A model generated the notes under the pieces. The model worked only from the letters and a program-made list of their open reading frames with translations. It searched no databases and was not told where the DNA came from. From Bact-08 sp964533215 (lineage in GTDB: Bacteria; Bacteroidota; Bacteroidia; Bacteroidales; UBA932), in assembly GCA_964533215.1 (NCBI GenBank), contig CAZHLJ010000008.1:1-64000 (forward strand): DNA of 64,000 bases. Direction: 5' to 3'. A program made the translations under genes and the position numbers. Shown here piece after piece: positions 38,672-47,506 of the stretch (position 1 is its first letter; every line of letters begins with the position of its first letter).

Positions 38672-38733
38672 TAAACTTGTGGGGTTTTTATTTGTTTAAT
38701 AGTGATATTTCTATGTTTATAAAACTATTTTTT

Positions 38734-40140
38734 ATGAAAAAATCAGATATTGGTCTCGTCGGACTCGCTGTAATGGGTGAAAATCTAGCACTCAATATGG
38801 AGAGTAAAGGTTATAAAGTATCTGTTTACAACAGAAGTACAGAGGTAACCTATAATTTTCTAGAGGGAAGGGCTAAGGGAAAGAATATTGAGGGACATAA
38901 TACTCTTGAGGGTTTGGTTGAATCATTGGAATCTCCCAGGAAGGTGATGATTATGGTAAAGGCTGGCGAAGCAGTAGCTCAGGTTGTTGAGTCACTTTTC
39001 CCTTTTCTTGCCCCCGGTGATGTTATAATTGATGGAGGCAACTCCAACTTCATAGACACAACTTTGCGAGTGGCCTCTATGGAATTGAGGGGAATATATT
39101 ATGTTGGAGCAGGTGTCTCTGGCGGAGAAGAGGGAGCTCTAAAAGGTCCCGCTATAATGCCGGGAGGTTCAGAAAAAGCATGGCCTCTCATTAAACCCAT
39201 TTTCCAAAGTATAGCTGCAAAGGCAGAGGATGGGACTCCTTGTTGCGAATGGGTTGGTGGAGGTGGTTCCGGTCACTTTGTAAAGATGGTCCACAATGGA
39301 ATTGAATATGCAGATATGCAGCTGATTTCAGAAGCATACTCAGTCATGAAAAGAATGATGAAACTTGGAAACGAAGATATAAGTGTCATATTTTCTGAGT
39401 GGAATAAGGGTAAGCTGAATAGTTATCTTGTGGAGATAACTTCACAGATAATGAAATACAAAGATGAAAAAGGAGAATTTCTGATAGACCGGATATTGGA
39501 TTCTGCGGGGCAGAAGGGTACAGGTAAATGGGTTTTGTTGAGTTCAATGGATTTAGGTATACCGATTGATCTCATCGCTGCTGCTGTATTTGAAAGATTC
39601 CTTTCGACACAGAAAGACAAAAGGGTAGCAGCTTCAAAAGTCTACAGCAGAAAATTGAAAGATTCATCGACTGGCATTAATGAGATCAGGGAATCTCTGT
39701 ATGCTTCAAAAATAATTTCATACTCACAGGGATTTGAACTTATGCAGCAAGCTTCCAAGGAGAATGGGTGGGATCTGAACTTAGCATCGATAGCAAAGAT
39801 ATGGAGAAACGGTTGTATCATACGTTCAAGCTTTCTTAGCCATATAGCTGAGGCATATATTAAAGAACCTGCTCTTGACAATCTCCTTCTGTCTCAGTAT
39901 TTCAAAAAGGAGATACATGAGGCTATTCCTTTGTGGAAGTCTATTGTATCCAAGGCAGCCCTGGCGGAAGTATCTCTCCCGGCATTCTCTTCTGCGTTAA
40001 ACTATTTTTATTCCTTCACAACCGAAAACCTCCCTGCAAATTTGATTCAGGCTCAAAGAGACTATTTTGGCGCTCATAGATTTGAGCGCATAGACCGTCC
40101 CAGAGGAGAGTATTTTCACGAAAACTGGACAAAAAAGTAA
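38734..40140 (+). CDS. gnd: 6-phosphogluconate dehydrogenase, decarboxylating
   Basis: About 468 residues. It oxidatively decarboxylates 6-phosphogluconate to ribulose-5-phosphate, making NADPH. The coenzyme motif is GLAVMGENLALN. Substrate-binding motifs are DGGNSNFIDTTLR and VGAGVSGGEEGALKGPAIMPGG, and catalysis uses the Lys/Asn in GHFVKMVHNGIEYADMQ. The frame is open from 38677; ATG 38734 (MKKSDIGLVG) fits the family start. It is the first gene of the oxidative pentose phosphate operon gnd-zwf-pgl. Confidence 0.96.
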   Translation: MKKSDIGLVGLAVMGENLALNMESKGYKVSVYNRSTEVTYNFLEGRAKGKNIEGHNTLEGLVESLESPRKVMIMVKAGEAVAQVVESLFPFLAPGDVIIDGGNSNFIDTTLRVASMELRGIYYVGAGVSGGEEGALKGPAIMPGGSEKAWPLIKPIFQSIAAKAEDGTPCCEWVGGGGSGHFVKMVHNGIEYADMQLISEAYSVMKRMMKLGNEDISVIFSEWNKGKLNSYLVEITSQIMKYKDEKGEFLIDRILDSAGQKGTGKWVLLSSMDLGIPIDLIAAAVFERFLSTQKDKRVAASKVYSRKLKDSSTGINEIRESLYASKIISYSQGFELMQQASKENGWDLNLASIAKIWRNGCIIRSSFLSHIAEAYIKEPALDNLLLSQYFKKEIHEAIPLWKSIVSKAALAEVSLPAFSSALNYFYSFTTENLPANLIQAQRDYFGAHRFERIDRPRGEYFHENWTKK

Positions 40141-40148
40141 CGAGAAAT

Positions 40149-41597
40149 ATGATAATTGTAATATTCGGAGGTTCAGGTGACCTTACAAGAAAAAAACTGA
40201 TCCCAGCTTTATATTTACTATTTGTAAAAGGCAAACTTCCTGATAAAACTGTAATTTTCGGCATTGGACGTTCAGATTTTGATGATGAAAGTTACAGGCC
40301 AAAACTCAGTGAGAACATTCAGGAGTATGATAAGAAGGAGGAGTTCCTTAAATCCATATTTTACTTCAGGATGGATCAATCTCAGTCCAAGGACTACCTT
40401 CTGCTTAAAAAAAGATTGGAGAATTTTGCTGGAGGCGACCAGAATTATCTCTTCTATCTTGCAACGCCTCCTTCTCAATATGAGAAAATCCCACTCTTTT
40501 TAAAGGAGGCAGATATGGAAAAAGGGGCATCTGTAATTGTGGAGAAGCCTTTCGGTTATGATCTGGAATCTGCTCAAAGGATGAATGCTATTCTTAAGAG
40601 TGTATTTCCCGAAAAAAAGATTTACCGTATAGACCATTTTCTTGGAAAGGAGACGGTTCAGAACATATTGGCACTTAGGTTTTCTAATGGGATATTTGAG
40701 CCATTGTGGAACAGAAACTTTATTGACAGAGTAGAGATAACTGCTGTCGAAAATATGGGAATAGGCAATAGAGGAGGATATTACGAAGGAGCCGGTGCTC
40801 TCAGGGATATGGTTCAGAACCATTTAATACAGTTGCTTGCTTTGGTGGCAATGGAACCACCACTGTCGTTCAATGAACAGGATTTCAGAGATGAAGTGGT
40901 AAAGGTTTACAGGGCTCTTAAACCTCTTACATCTGATGACATTTTAAACAATGTAATCCGTGGACAATATACTGGAGTTGATGGTATAAATGGTTATAGG
41001 GATGAGAGAGGTGTATCCTCCACCTCCATGGTTGAAACATTTCTGGCAATGAAGCTCAACATCTCAAACTGGAGATGGGATGGCGTTCCGTTCTACATAC
41101 GTACAGGCAAGCAGATGCCAACCAAGGTTACAGAGATAGTGGTCCACTTCAGACCGACACCTCATAGACTTTTTGCCAACAGAGAAAAAAGGCCGGAGCA
41201 AAACCAGCTTATTATACGTATCCAACCAAATGAAGGAACCTCCCTTAAGTTTGAAATGAAAGTTCCGGGAAGAGGATTTGATGTAAAGCAGGTTTCTATG
41301 GATTTTTCCTATGACAAGTTAGGCGGTATTCCAACAGATGACGCCTACTCAAGATTGATAGAGGATTGTTTAAACTCAGAGACCACCCTGTTTACCAGAA
41401 GTGATGCGGTTGAAGCCAGTTGGTCATTTTTTGATCCCATATTGAAATTATGGAGAGAAAATAGTTCGATCCCACTACATGGCTATCCGGCAGGGACTTG
41501 GGGACCTCTTGAAAGTGGAAAAATAATAGAGGGGACAAAACAGTGGACAAATCCCTGCAAGAATCTGATAAACTCTGACCTTTACTGTGAACTTTAA
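40149..41597 (+). CDS. zwf: Glucose-6-phosphate 1-dehydrogenase
   Basis: 482 residues. It oxidises glucose-6-phosphate to 6-phosphogluconolactone, the first step of the oxidative pentose phosphate pathway. The dinucleotide motif is VIFGGSGDLTRKKL at the N-terminus, and the active-site signature is YRIDHFLGKETVQN (canonical RIDHYLGKE with Tyr to Phe). EKPFGYDLESA precedes it. It starts 8 bp after gnd, with pgl 3 bp after its stop. Confidence 0.96.
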   Translation: MIIVIFGGSGDLTRKKLIPALYLLFVKGKLPDKTVIFGIGRSDFDDESYRPKLSENIQEYDKKEEFLKSIFYFRMDQSQSKDYLLLKKRLENFAGGDQNYLFYLATPPSQYEKIPLFLKEADMEKGASVIVEKPFGYDLESAQRMNAILKSVFPEKKIYRIDHFLGKETVQNILALRFSNGIFEPLWNRNFIDRVEITAVENMGIGNRGGYYEGAGALRDMVQNHLIQLLALVAMEPPLSFNEQDFRDEVVKVYRALKPLTSDDILNNVIRGQYTGVDGINGYRDERGVSSTSMVETFLAMKLNISNWRWDGVPFYIRTGKQMPTKVTEIVVHFRPTPHRLFANREKRPEQNQLIIRIQPNEGTSLKFEMKVPGRGFDVKQVSMDFSYDKLGGIPTDDAYSRLIEDCLNSETTLFTRSDAVEASWSFFDPILKLWRENSSIPLHGYPAGTWGPLESGKIIEGTKQWTNPCKNLINSDLYCEL

Positions 41598-41600
41598 CTG

Positions 41601-42293
41601 ATGATGAACATGAAGCAAGCCATAGCCTTAACAGAAATGTTGTTGCATGATATATCAGAGAAGGCAGATAACACAAAGTTTTTCCTAGCAATCTCTGGAG
41701 GATCTAGTCCAAAGCAGCTTTTTGCATTATGGGGAGATAAATATCTTCATAAAATTCCCTGGAACAGAATTGAACTCTTCTGGGTAGATGAACGATGTGT
41801 CCCTCCAATAAGTACTTATAGCAACTATGGAATGGCAAAAAGGGAGTTTCTGGATAAGGTCTTAATTCCTGAAGAGCAAATTCATAGGATAATAGGAGAG
41901 AATGATCCTGAAATTGAATCATCCAGATACTCTGAACTTGTACGCAGGTTGCTGCCGATAGAAAATGGCATTCCGGTTTTTGATTTCGTTATTCTCGGGA
42001 TTGGTGAAGATGGACATACATCCTCAATATTTCCCGGACAGGATTACCTGTATGAGTTTAAGAAGCCATATTCTCCTTCCCTAAATCCATATAACAGACA
42101 ACAACGGGTTGCAATGACGGGGTTGCCGATCGTAAATGCCCGAATGACAGCTTTCTATATAGTAGGGGAGTCTAAAAAAATGATTCTTGATAGAATATCA
42201 AATATTGGCAATAAAAATGATGATCTCTCAAGAATCCCGGCGGCCTATCTTTTTTTCAAGTGCAGGAGTAAAAAGATATTCTGGGATATATGA
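41601..42293 (+). CDS. pgl: 6-phosphogluconolactonase
   Basis: 230 residues. It hydrolyses 6-phosphogluconolactone between the Zwf and Gnd steps. SOL/DevB-type motifs are visible: FFLAISGGSSPKQLF, ELFWVDERCVPP and VILGIGEDGHTSSIFPG. The operon order gnd-zwf-pgl confirms the role. The end lies 6 bp from the convergent patatin gene, so the two transcripts must overlap or end within each other. Confidence 0.93.
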   Translation: MMNMKQAIALTEMLLHDISEKADNTKFFLAISGGSSPKQLFALWGDKYLHKIPWNRIELFWVDERCVPPISTYSNYGMAKREFLDKVLIPEEQIHRIIGENDPEIESSRYSELVRRLLPIENGIPVFDFVILGIGEDGHTSSIFPGQDYLYEFKKPYSPSLNPYNRQQRVAMTGLPIVNARMTAFYIVGESKKMILDRISNIGNKNDDLSRIPAAYLFFKCRSKKIFWDI

Positions 42294-42299
42294 AGAGTG

Positions 42300-43061
42300 C
42301 TATAGTTCATATTCAGAAAGCGCCGTTTTCATAGCATTATATCCTAACTGGAAGATCTTATCAACATTTTTAAGGTCAAATGAACGGAACTGCATAGCCT
42401 CCTCCACCTCAACCAATACATCACAAAGCTTCTTTTCCTCAAGAGTATTTGCCCTGAACATAAAGTGATATGAGCGTTCAGCAACACCCACAATAGTCTT
42501 TGAGTACTTATCTGTTATCAGTGGGCTTACATTTATTCCTATAACCTTGTCGCAGCTCTCACGTATGACAGAAACAGGGAAATTGTTGAAAATACCACCA
42601 TCAACATAATGAATCCCGTCAATTTCAAGAGGCTTGAAAAATATTGGTACACATGCGGATGCCATTACCCTTTTTGTTAAGTCTCCGGAAGAAAAAGCAA
42701 CACTTTTACCGTTGTCAAAATCGGTGGCGACTACATAAAGTGGTATTGAAAGCTGTTCAAATGTTTTTACCAGTAAGTTTTCGTCCAGAAATTTTATAAA
42801 ATCGGCAGTTCCAAAGAGACCGCTCCTTGGTATTGTCAGTTCTATGAAGTTGTTGAAATCTTTCTCCTTGAAAATCTGACAGATTTTTTCAGGCGATTGC
42901 CCGGATGAGTATAGAGAACCTACAATGGCGCCTGCGCTGGTTCCGGATATAACATCAGGCCTTATTCCAGCCTCTTCCATGGCCTTAAGCGCACCAGCAT
43001 GAGCAAATCCTTTAGCTCCACCACCGGATAAGGTAAGACCTAGCTTGTATTTTTTTGACAT
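42300..43061 (-). CDS. Patatin-like phospholipase
   Basis: 253 residues. It is a serine acyl hydrolase with a Ser-Asp dyad: oxyanion motif GGGAKG at 13-18, nucleophile Ser42 in GTSAG, and the Asp in YVDGGIFNNFPV. No signal peptide or membrane helix, so it is cytoplasmic and resembles the RssA/YchK group. It is the last gene of the chemosensory operon, starting 18 bp after the REC-HATPase gene, and could be an output or a passenger of that system. Substrate unknown. Confidence 0.85.
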   Translation of the reverse strand: MSKKYKLGLTLSGGGAKGFAHAGALKAMEEAGIRPDVISGTSAGAIVGSLYSSGQSPEKICQIFKEKDFNNFIELTIPRSGLFGTADFIKFLDENLLVKTFEQLSIPLYVVATDFDNGKSVAFSSGDLTKRVMASACVPIFFKPLEIDGIHYVDGGIFNNFPVSVIRESCDKVIGINVSPLITDKYSKTIVGVAERSYHFMFRANTLEEKKLCDVLVEVEEAMQFRSFDLKNVDKIFQLGYNAMKTALSEYEL

Positions 43062-43079
43062 TTTAAGTTTCTGCAGTTA

Positions 43080-44336
43080 CTATTTTAATGTAAAATAAAA
43101 TGTGGAGCCATTTCCCTCTTCTGACTCAGCCCATATCTTCCCTCCGTGTTTCTCAATAATCTTTTTGGACGATGACAGGCCTAGCCCTGTTCCACTTAAT
43201 CCATTTTCAGAATGAAAACGGATGAATGGTTGGAATAAGTTTTCTGCTTTTAAAATGTTTAAACCTACTCCATTGTCCTTGACGAAGAAGAGATCGTTGC
43301 CATAATAATCCTTCCTGCCAATGCTTATCTCCGGGTTTTGTTTGAGAGAGCTGAACTTGAAGGCATTTTTGAGCAAATTGTCCATTATAGTATATATCAT
43401 ATCATGATCGCCCTTTGCCTTCAGGTCAGGATCGATGACAACCTTAAAATTTTTGTCTGGAAAATCTAATCTGAGTTTGGTCACGATTTGATTTGCTATA
43501 TTACTTAGATTAACCTCTTCTACATTTATTTCTGCATTGTATGATTGAGAGAATCTATTGACATCATTGATGAAATTGACTGCTCCAAGTAACGATTTAT
43601 GAATAGAACTAAGTTGTTTTATGCTATCATTATCAGCTGTCTTTTCTATGGAGTCAATGGCCATCTCCATAAATTTTATTGTCTGTGATATCTGAGGGCA
43701 AAGATCTTGATTTATAGCTTTGAATATAGAGTTTAAATCAAGATTTGCCTGTGAAAGATCTTCGTTAGATTTTTCCAACCTTGACTTGGTTAACAGGAAC
43801 TCATCGTTCCTCTCTATTGCTGTTTCATATATAGACAGGAGCAGCTCTGTTATCTGTCTTTTTGATGATTTTACTGAATAGTCTTTTCCGTGGAAATTGA
43901 TTACCAGTGTATCATTGGTGGAAATAGGCTCGCATCTGGTCTTATATTCCAGAAGATGTAATATACGGGACAATAGATTTGCCTCATCGTAAGGTTTGGA
44001 TATAAAGTTTTCTGCACCAGCCTGTAATCCCTTGATTATATCGTCTGAATCCTGCAAGGAGGTGAGAAGAATGATTGGAATTCCAGATAGGGAAGGGTTA
44101 GACTTTATAGCCTTGCAGAATTCATAACCATCCATGCCAGGCATTATGATGTCGCTTATTATCAGGCTAGGTGATGAGCTTAGAGCCTCAGCGTAAGCAT
44201 CCTCGGCATTTGACGATATTTTGTAGTTTATGCTGTTCTTTTTAAAGAAATGTTCTAACCTCTTTGCTTGAACCAAAGAATCCTCTACAGCTAGTATGTA
44301 GCCATTTCCAAGAAGAGGTTGAATTGGTGGTTGCAT
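43080..44336 (-). CDS. Receiver plus histidine-kinase-like ATPase lacking the phosphoacceptor His
   Basis: 418 residues in three parts. An N-terminal receiver domain has acidic pocket ED18-19, phospho-acceptor Asp62 (SDIIMPGMDG) and Lys114. A middle coiled-coil/DHp-like region spans about 180-265. A C-terminal HATPase domain has N box (NLLKNAFKF), G1 (DNGVGL) and G2 (GTGLGLSSSKKI). Where kinases read HDLRxPL this protein reads QDLCPQI: position 210 is Gln (codon at 43707-43709). It could not autophosphorylate there. It sits where Wsp systems encode the response regulator, so CheA probably phosphorylates Asp62. The downstream action is unknown. Confidence 0.8.
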   Translation of the reverse strand: MQPPIQPLLGNGYILAVEDSLVQAKRLEHFFKKNSINYKISSNAEDAYAEALSSSPSLIISDIIMPGMDGYEFCKAIKSNPSLSGIPIILLTSLQDSDDIIKGLQAGAENFISKPYDEANLLSRILHLLEYKTRCEPISTNDTLVINFHGKDYSVKSSKRQITELLLSIYETAIERNDEFLLTKSRLEKSNEDLSQANLDLNSIFKAINQDLCPQISQTIKFMEMAIDSIEKTADNDSIKQLSSIHKSLLGAVNFINDVNRFSQSYNAEINVEEVNLSNIANQIVTKLRLDFPDKNFKVVIDPDLKAKGDHDMIYTIMDNLLKNAFKFSSLKQNPEISIGRKDYYGNDLFFVKDNGVGLNILKAENLFQPFIRFHSENGLSGTGLGLSSSKKIIEKHGGKIWAESEEGNGSTFYFTLK

Positions 44337-44339
44337 CTC

Positions 44340-45377
44340 TCAGTTTTTTGTTATAAGGTTATAAATTTCGTCAGCCATTTTATCAGGAGATGTTATCCTG
44401 CAAGCAGCTCCTAGTTTGACAGCCTCTCCCGGCATTCCGAAAACGAGGCAGCTACCCTCGTTCTGAACAATAGTAAATACTCCCATAGTTTTTAATCTCA
44501 TCAACTCTTCTGCGCCATCATTTCCCATGCCTGAAAGCAGGACGGCAATTGCCTTATCGCCATATACACTACCGATGCTTTTAAATAGATGATTTATTGA
44601 AGGCTTATGAGGCGAATTCTCAATTTTATTGCTTAGCAAAATGATTCCTCCTCTGATAACAGACATATTTATACCACCCGGAGAAAGATATACGTTGCCT
44701 TTTCTGATTTTTTCCCCGTTTTCAGCAATCTTGACAGGGATTTTGGAGTAAGAATTCAGCCATGAAGCAAATCCTTCGGAAAAATTTTCATCTATGTGTT
44801 GTGCTATTAGTATTGGTAGCGGAAAATCCTTGTCCAGTTTTTTGAAAATGTTCCTTAGAGCCTCCGGTCCTCCGGCCGAAGCTCCTATAGCAAGTATCTC
44901 TGGTTTATTCCGGAGGTTTTCTATATGATTTGAATCGTGTCTTATTGGCATGGAGCTGTTTCTTCTGACAACCTTCACTTCCGACATTAACTTGAGAGTC
45001 CGTATGTAATTAGATGAGGATTTCTGGAATTCTGTCTGGCCAGGACCAAAAGGTTTAGGCATTATGAAAACGGCACCAGCTTCCAGCTCCTTTATTGCAG
45101 CTTCAATTTCGGTAGAATTGTAAATAGTGCTCACTATGACTATTGGAACAGGATTAGTGGACATGATTTCTCTTGTAGCCTCAATTCCGTTCATCAAAGG
45201 CATGTTAATATCCATGCTCACTACGTCAGGGTTGAGCTTTTTAACTAAATTGACCGCCTCTGCTCCGTTTTGAGCTGTTCCAACAATCTCAAATTCAGGA
45301 TCAGGCAGAAGAATTCCCTTCAAAAGTTTCAGACTCAAAGGGGAGTCGTCAACGATGAGAACCTTGATCTTTTTCAT
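44340..45377 (-). CDS. cheB: Chemotaxis protein-glutamate methylesterase CheB
   Basis: 345 residues. The N-terminal receiver has Asp10, Asp11, phospho-acceptor Asp56 (SMDINMP) and the Lys of MPKPF. The C-terminal methylesterase has the triad Ser168 (GASAGG), His194 (IAQHI) and Asp287 (GMGNDGAEE). It removes methyl groups from the MCP and sets adaptation together with CheR. The start overlaps the cheA stop by 4 bp (ATGA). Confidence 0.95.
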   Translation of the reverse strand: MKKIKVLIVDDSPLSLKLLKGILLPDPEFEIVGTAQNGAEAVNLVKKLNPDVVSMDINMPLMNGIEATREIMSTNPVPIVIVSTIYNSTEIEAAIKELEAGAVFIMPKPFGPGQTEFQKSSSNYIRTLKLMSEVKVVRRNSSMPIRHDSNHIENLRNKPEILAIGASAGGPEALRNIFKKLDKDFPLPILIAQHIDENFSEGFASWLNSYSKIPVKIAENGEKIRKGNVYLSPGGINMSVIRGGIILLSNKIENSPHKPSINHLFKSIGSVYGDKAIAVLLSGMGNDGAEELMRLKTMGVFTIVQNEGSCLVFGMPGEAVKLGAACRITSPDKMADEIYNLITKN

Positions 45378-47500
45378 ATCAACCTTTTTATTGTTTCAAT
45401 GAGGTTGCTCTTTTCAAAACTAGCTTTTACAATATATGCATTTGCACCAGCCTCCATTCCCCTTTTCTGGTCATCCTTACTGTCAAGCGCTGTAACTAAA
45501 ACAACAGGAAGACCGGAGTGTTCACTATGTTCGCGTATCTTTTCAGTTAATTCAAATCCGTTCATCTTAGGCATTTCAATATCGGATACGACTAAATCGA
45601 AATCCTCTTCCATGACCATATTGTAGGCATCCATTCCATTTACAGCAGTCTTGACAATATAGCCTGCATTTTCAACAAAGTTCCTAAGCATTGTCCTTAC
45701 TGTGATAGAGTCTTCTGCAATAAGAATTTTTTTCTTAATAGGCTGATTATCTATTTCAAAAGACGAAACGTTTAGAGTCTTGGTTTTCAAGGCAGCTTCG
45801 AAAAGTTCGCTTATTTCAATTATCGGCACAACCCTGCTGTTTCCCTGGATAGTTACACCGGAAATCATTTTTACTTTAACGAGTTGAGATCCAAGACTCT
45901 TTATAATGCCTTCCTGCTCGTTTAAAATTTCATCTACTGCAAAAGCCATTCTCTTTTGCGAGTAATTGAGGATCAATACGTTGATATATTTACTTGTGTT
46001 TTTGTCAACTATACGGTTTTTACCATCTATGCCCAATACATCGGATAGATTTAAAAATGGTATTGATTCTTCTGAATAATTAATGGCTTTTTTTGTACCT
46101 ACAGTCAATATTGCATTTTTATCTACTCTTATGGCTTTGTCCAGATTGATTGACGGAATTATCATTCGCTGTTCTTCCACAGATACCACAATTCCTCGGA
46201 AAGTGGCAATTGTCTGAGGAACTCTTATAAGAAAACTTGTACCTTTATCAACAACAGATTTTACCTCAATGGTCCCTCCAAGTTTGGCAACTTTTTCTGC
46301 AACAATTGCCATTCCCAGACCTCTTCCGGAGATATCTGTTACAAATTCCTTGGTTGATACTCCGGAACGGAAAATAAGAGAGAATGTCTCTTTGTTCGAG
46401 AGTGTTTTGGCAGTCTCATCATCGATTAGCCCATTCTTGATTGAAGATTGAATGACCTTTTCTTTGTCTATTCCGGAACCATCGTCCTCAATCCGAATGG
46501 AAATCTTTCTGTCTGCATCATGAGTAACAGCAATCAATATTTTCCCTCCGGCATTTTTCCCTTTTGCTATCCTTACATCCGGAGTCTCAATACCGTGATC
46601 TATATTGTTCCTGATTAAGTGTATCAAAGGATCCTTCAACTCTTCCAGAATCCTGCGGTCAATCTCTATATTATCTCCGGTGATTTCCACAGATATCTCT
46701 TTTGAATATTCTTTGGAAAGATCCCATACTATTTTCGGAATTATGTTTAGCAGGGAGGAGAATGGCAATAGCAGGGAAGACTTTATATCAATTATCAGGT
46801 CATCTATCATACGGCTTACTTGCCTACCACAATTAACCATATCATTTGACACATTAAGAAGAGCTTCATTCCTGACTGATCCATATAAATTTAACAGTTT
46901 CTTTCTGTAGAATTCCAACTTGTTCTTGATTGAAATAAAATCCTCAGCCCTGTTTAAAATATCAATTTGCTTTGCAGAAGATATCCTTATGGTATCACTC
47001 TCTTTTTCTATTGGCCTTTCTTGATCAGTGGATTCCATCGGAATATTTGCCAAAGGTTTCTCTTTCACCTCAATCTTAGCGGCTGAAGCCATGTGAGCAT
47101 TTTCCAGATGCTGCACGATCATGTTTATATTTTGGCCTGTAGATGGCTTGTCACCATTGTCCAGACTGTCTAAAAGCTGTTTTAAAGCGTTTGATGCAAC
47201 ATGAAATGCGTCCATTAACTGAGGCGTAAGTTGGATCTCTCCTTTTTTAAGGCTATTGAAACGAGATTCCATACTCATGCACAGTTTTTCAATGCCTGGC
47301 AGATTTACTGTTCTGGCAGCACCTTTTAATGAATGAGTCTCTCTGAATATCTTTTCAATTGTCAAGCAGAACTCATCAGTCCCTCCGTTGGTTTTTTCCA
47401 ACGAAATGAGTCCGTTTATTATTGACTGATAGTGTTCAAAGGCTTCGACTCTGAAATCGGCCAACAACTCTTTTAGAAAGTCATCCTGATCGTTGTTCAT
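45374..47500 (-). CDS. cheA: Hybrid chemosensory histidine kinase CheA with C-terminal receiver
   Basis: 708 residues. Domains in order: Hpt/P1 with His56 (RETHSLKGAART); a linker with no clear P2; P3 dimerisation helices at about 175-245; HATPase/P4 with N box LIRNNIDHGIE and G boxes DDGSGID and GRGLGMAIV; CheW-like P5 (TFRGIVVSVEEQRMIIP); and a fused receiver at about 590-708 with Asp640 (SDIEMP). The fused receiver is typical of Wsp, Pil and Frz-type non-flagellar arrays, where it serves as an internal phosphate sink or target. It lies 6 bp after the mcp gene and overlaps cheB. Confidence 0.94.
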   Translation of the reverse strand: MNNDQDDFLKELLADFRVEAFEHYQSIINGLISLEKTNGGTDEFCLTIEKIFRETHSLKGAARTVNLPGIEKLCMSMESRFNSLKKGEIQLTPQLMDAFHVASNALKQLLDSLDNGDKPSTGQNINMIVQHLENAHMASAAKIEVKEKPLANIPMESTDQERPIEKESDTIRISSAKQIDILNRAEDFISIKNKLEFYRKKLLNLYGSVRNEALLNVSNDMVNCGRQVSRMIDDLIIDIKSSLLLPFSSLLNIIPKIVWDLSKEYSKEISVEITGDNIEIDRRILEELKDPLIHLIRNNIDHGIETPDVRIAKGKNAGGKILIAVTHDADRKISIRIEDDGSGIDKEKVIQSSIKNGLIDDETAKTLSNKETFSLIFRSGVSTKEFVTDISGRGLGMAIVAEKVAKLGGTIEVKSVVDKGTSFLIRVPQTIATFRGIVVSVEEQRMIIPSINLDKAIRVDKNAILTVGTKKAINYSEESIPFLNLSDVLGIDGKNRIVDKNTSKYINVLILNYSQKRMAFAVDEILNEQEGIIKSLGSQLVKVKMISGVTIQGNSRVVPIIEISELFEAALKTKTLNVSSFEIDNQPIKKKILIAEDSITVRTMLRNFVENAGYIVKTAVNGMDAYNMVMEEDFDLVVSDIEMPKMNGFELTEKIREHSEHSGLPVVLVTALDSKDDQKRGMEAGANAYIVKASFEKSNLIETIKRLI

Positions 47501-47506
47501 ATAGAT

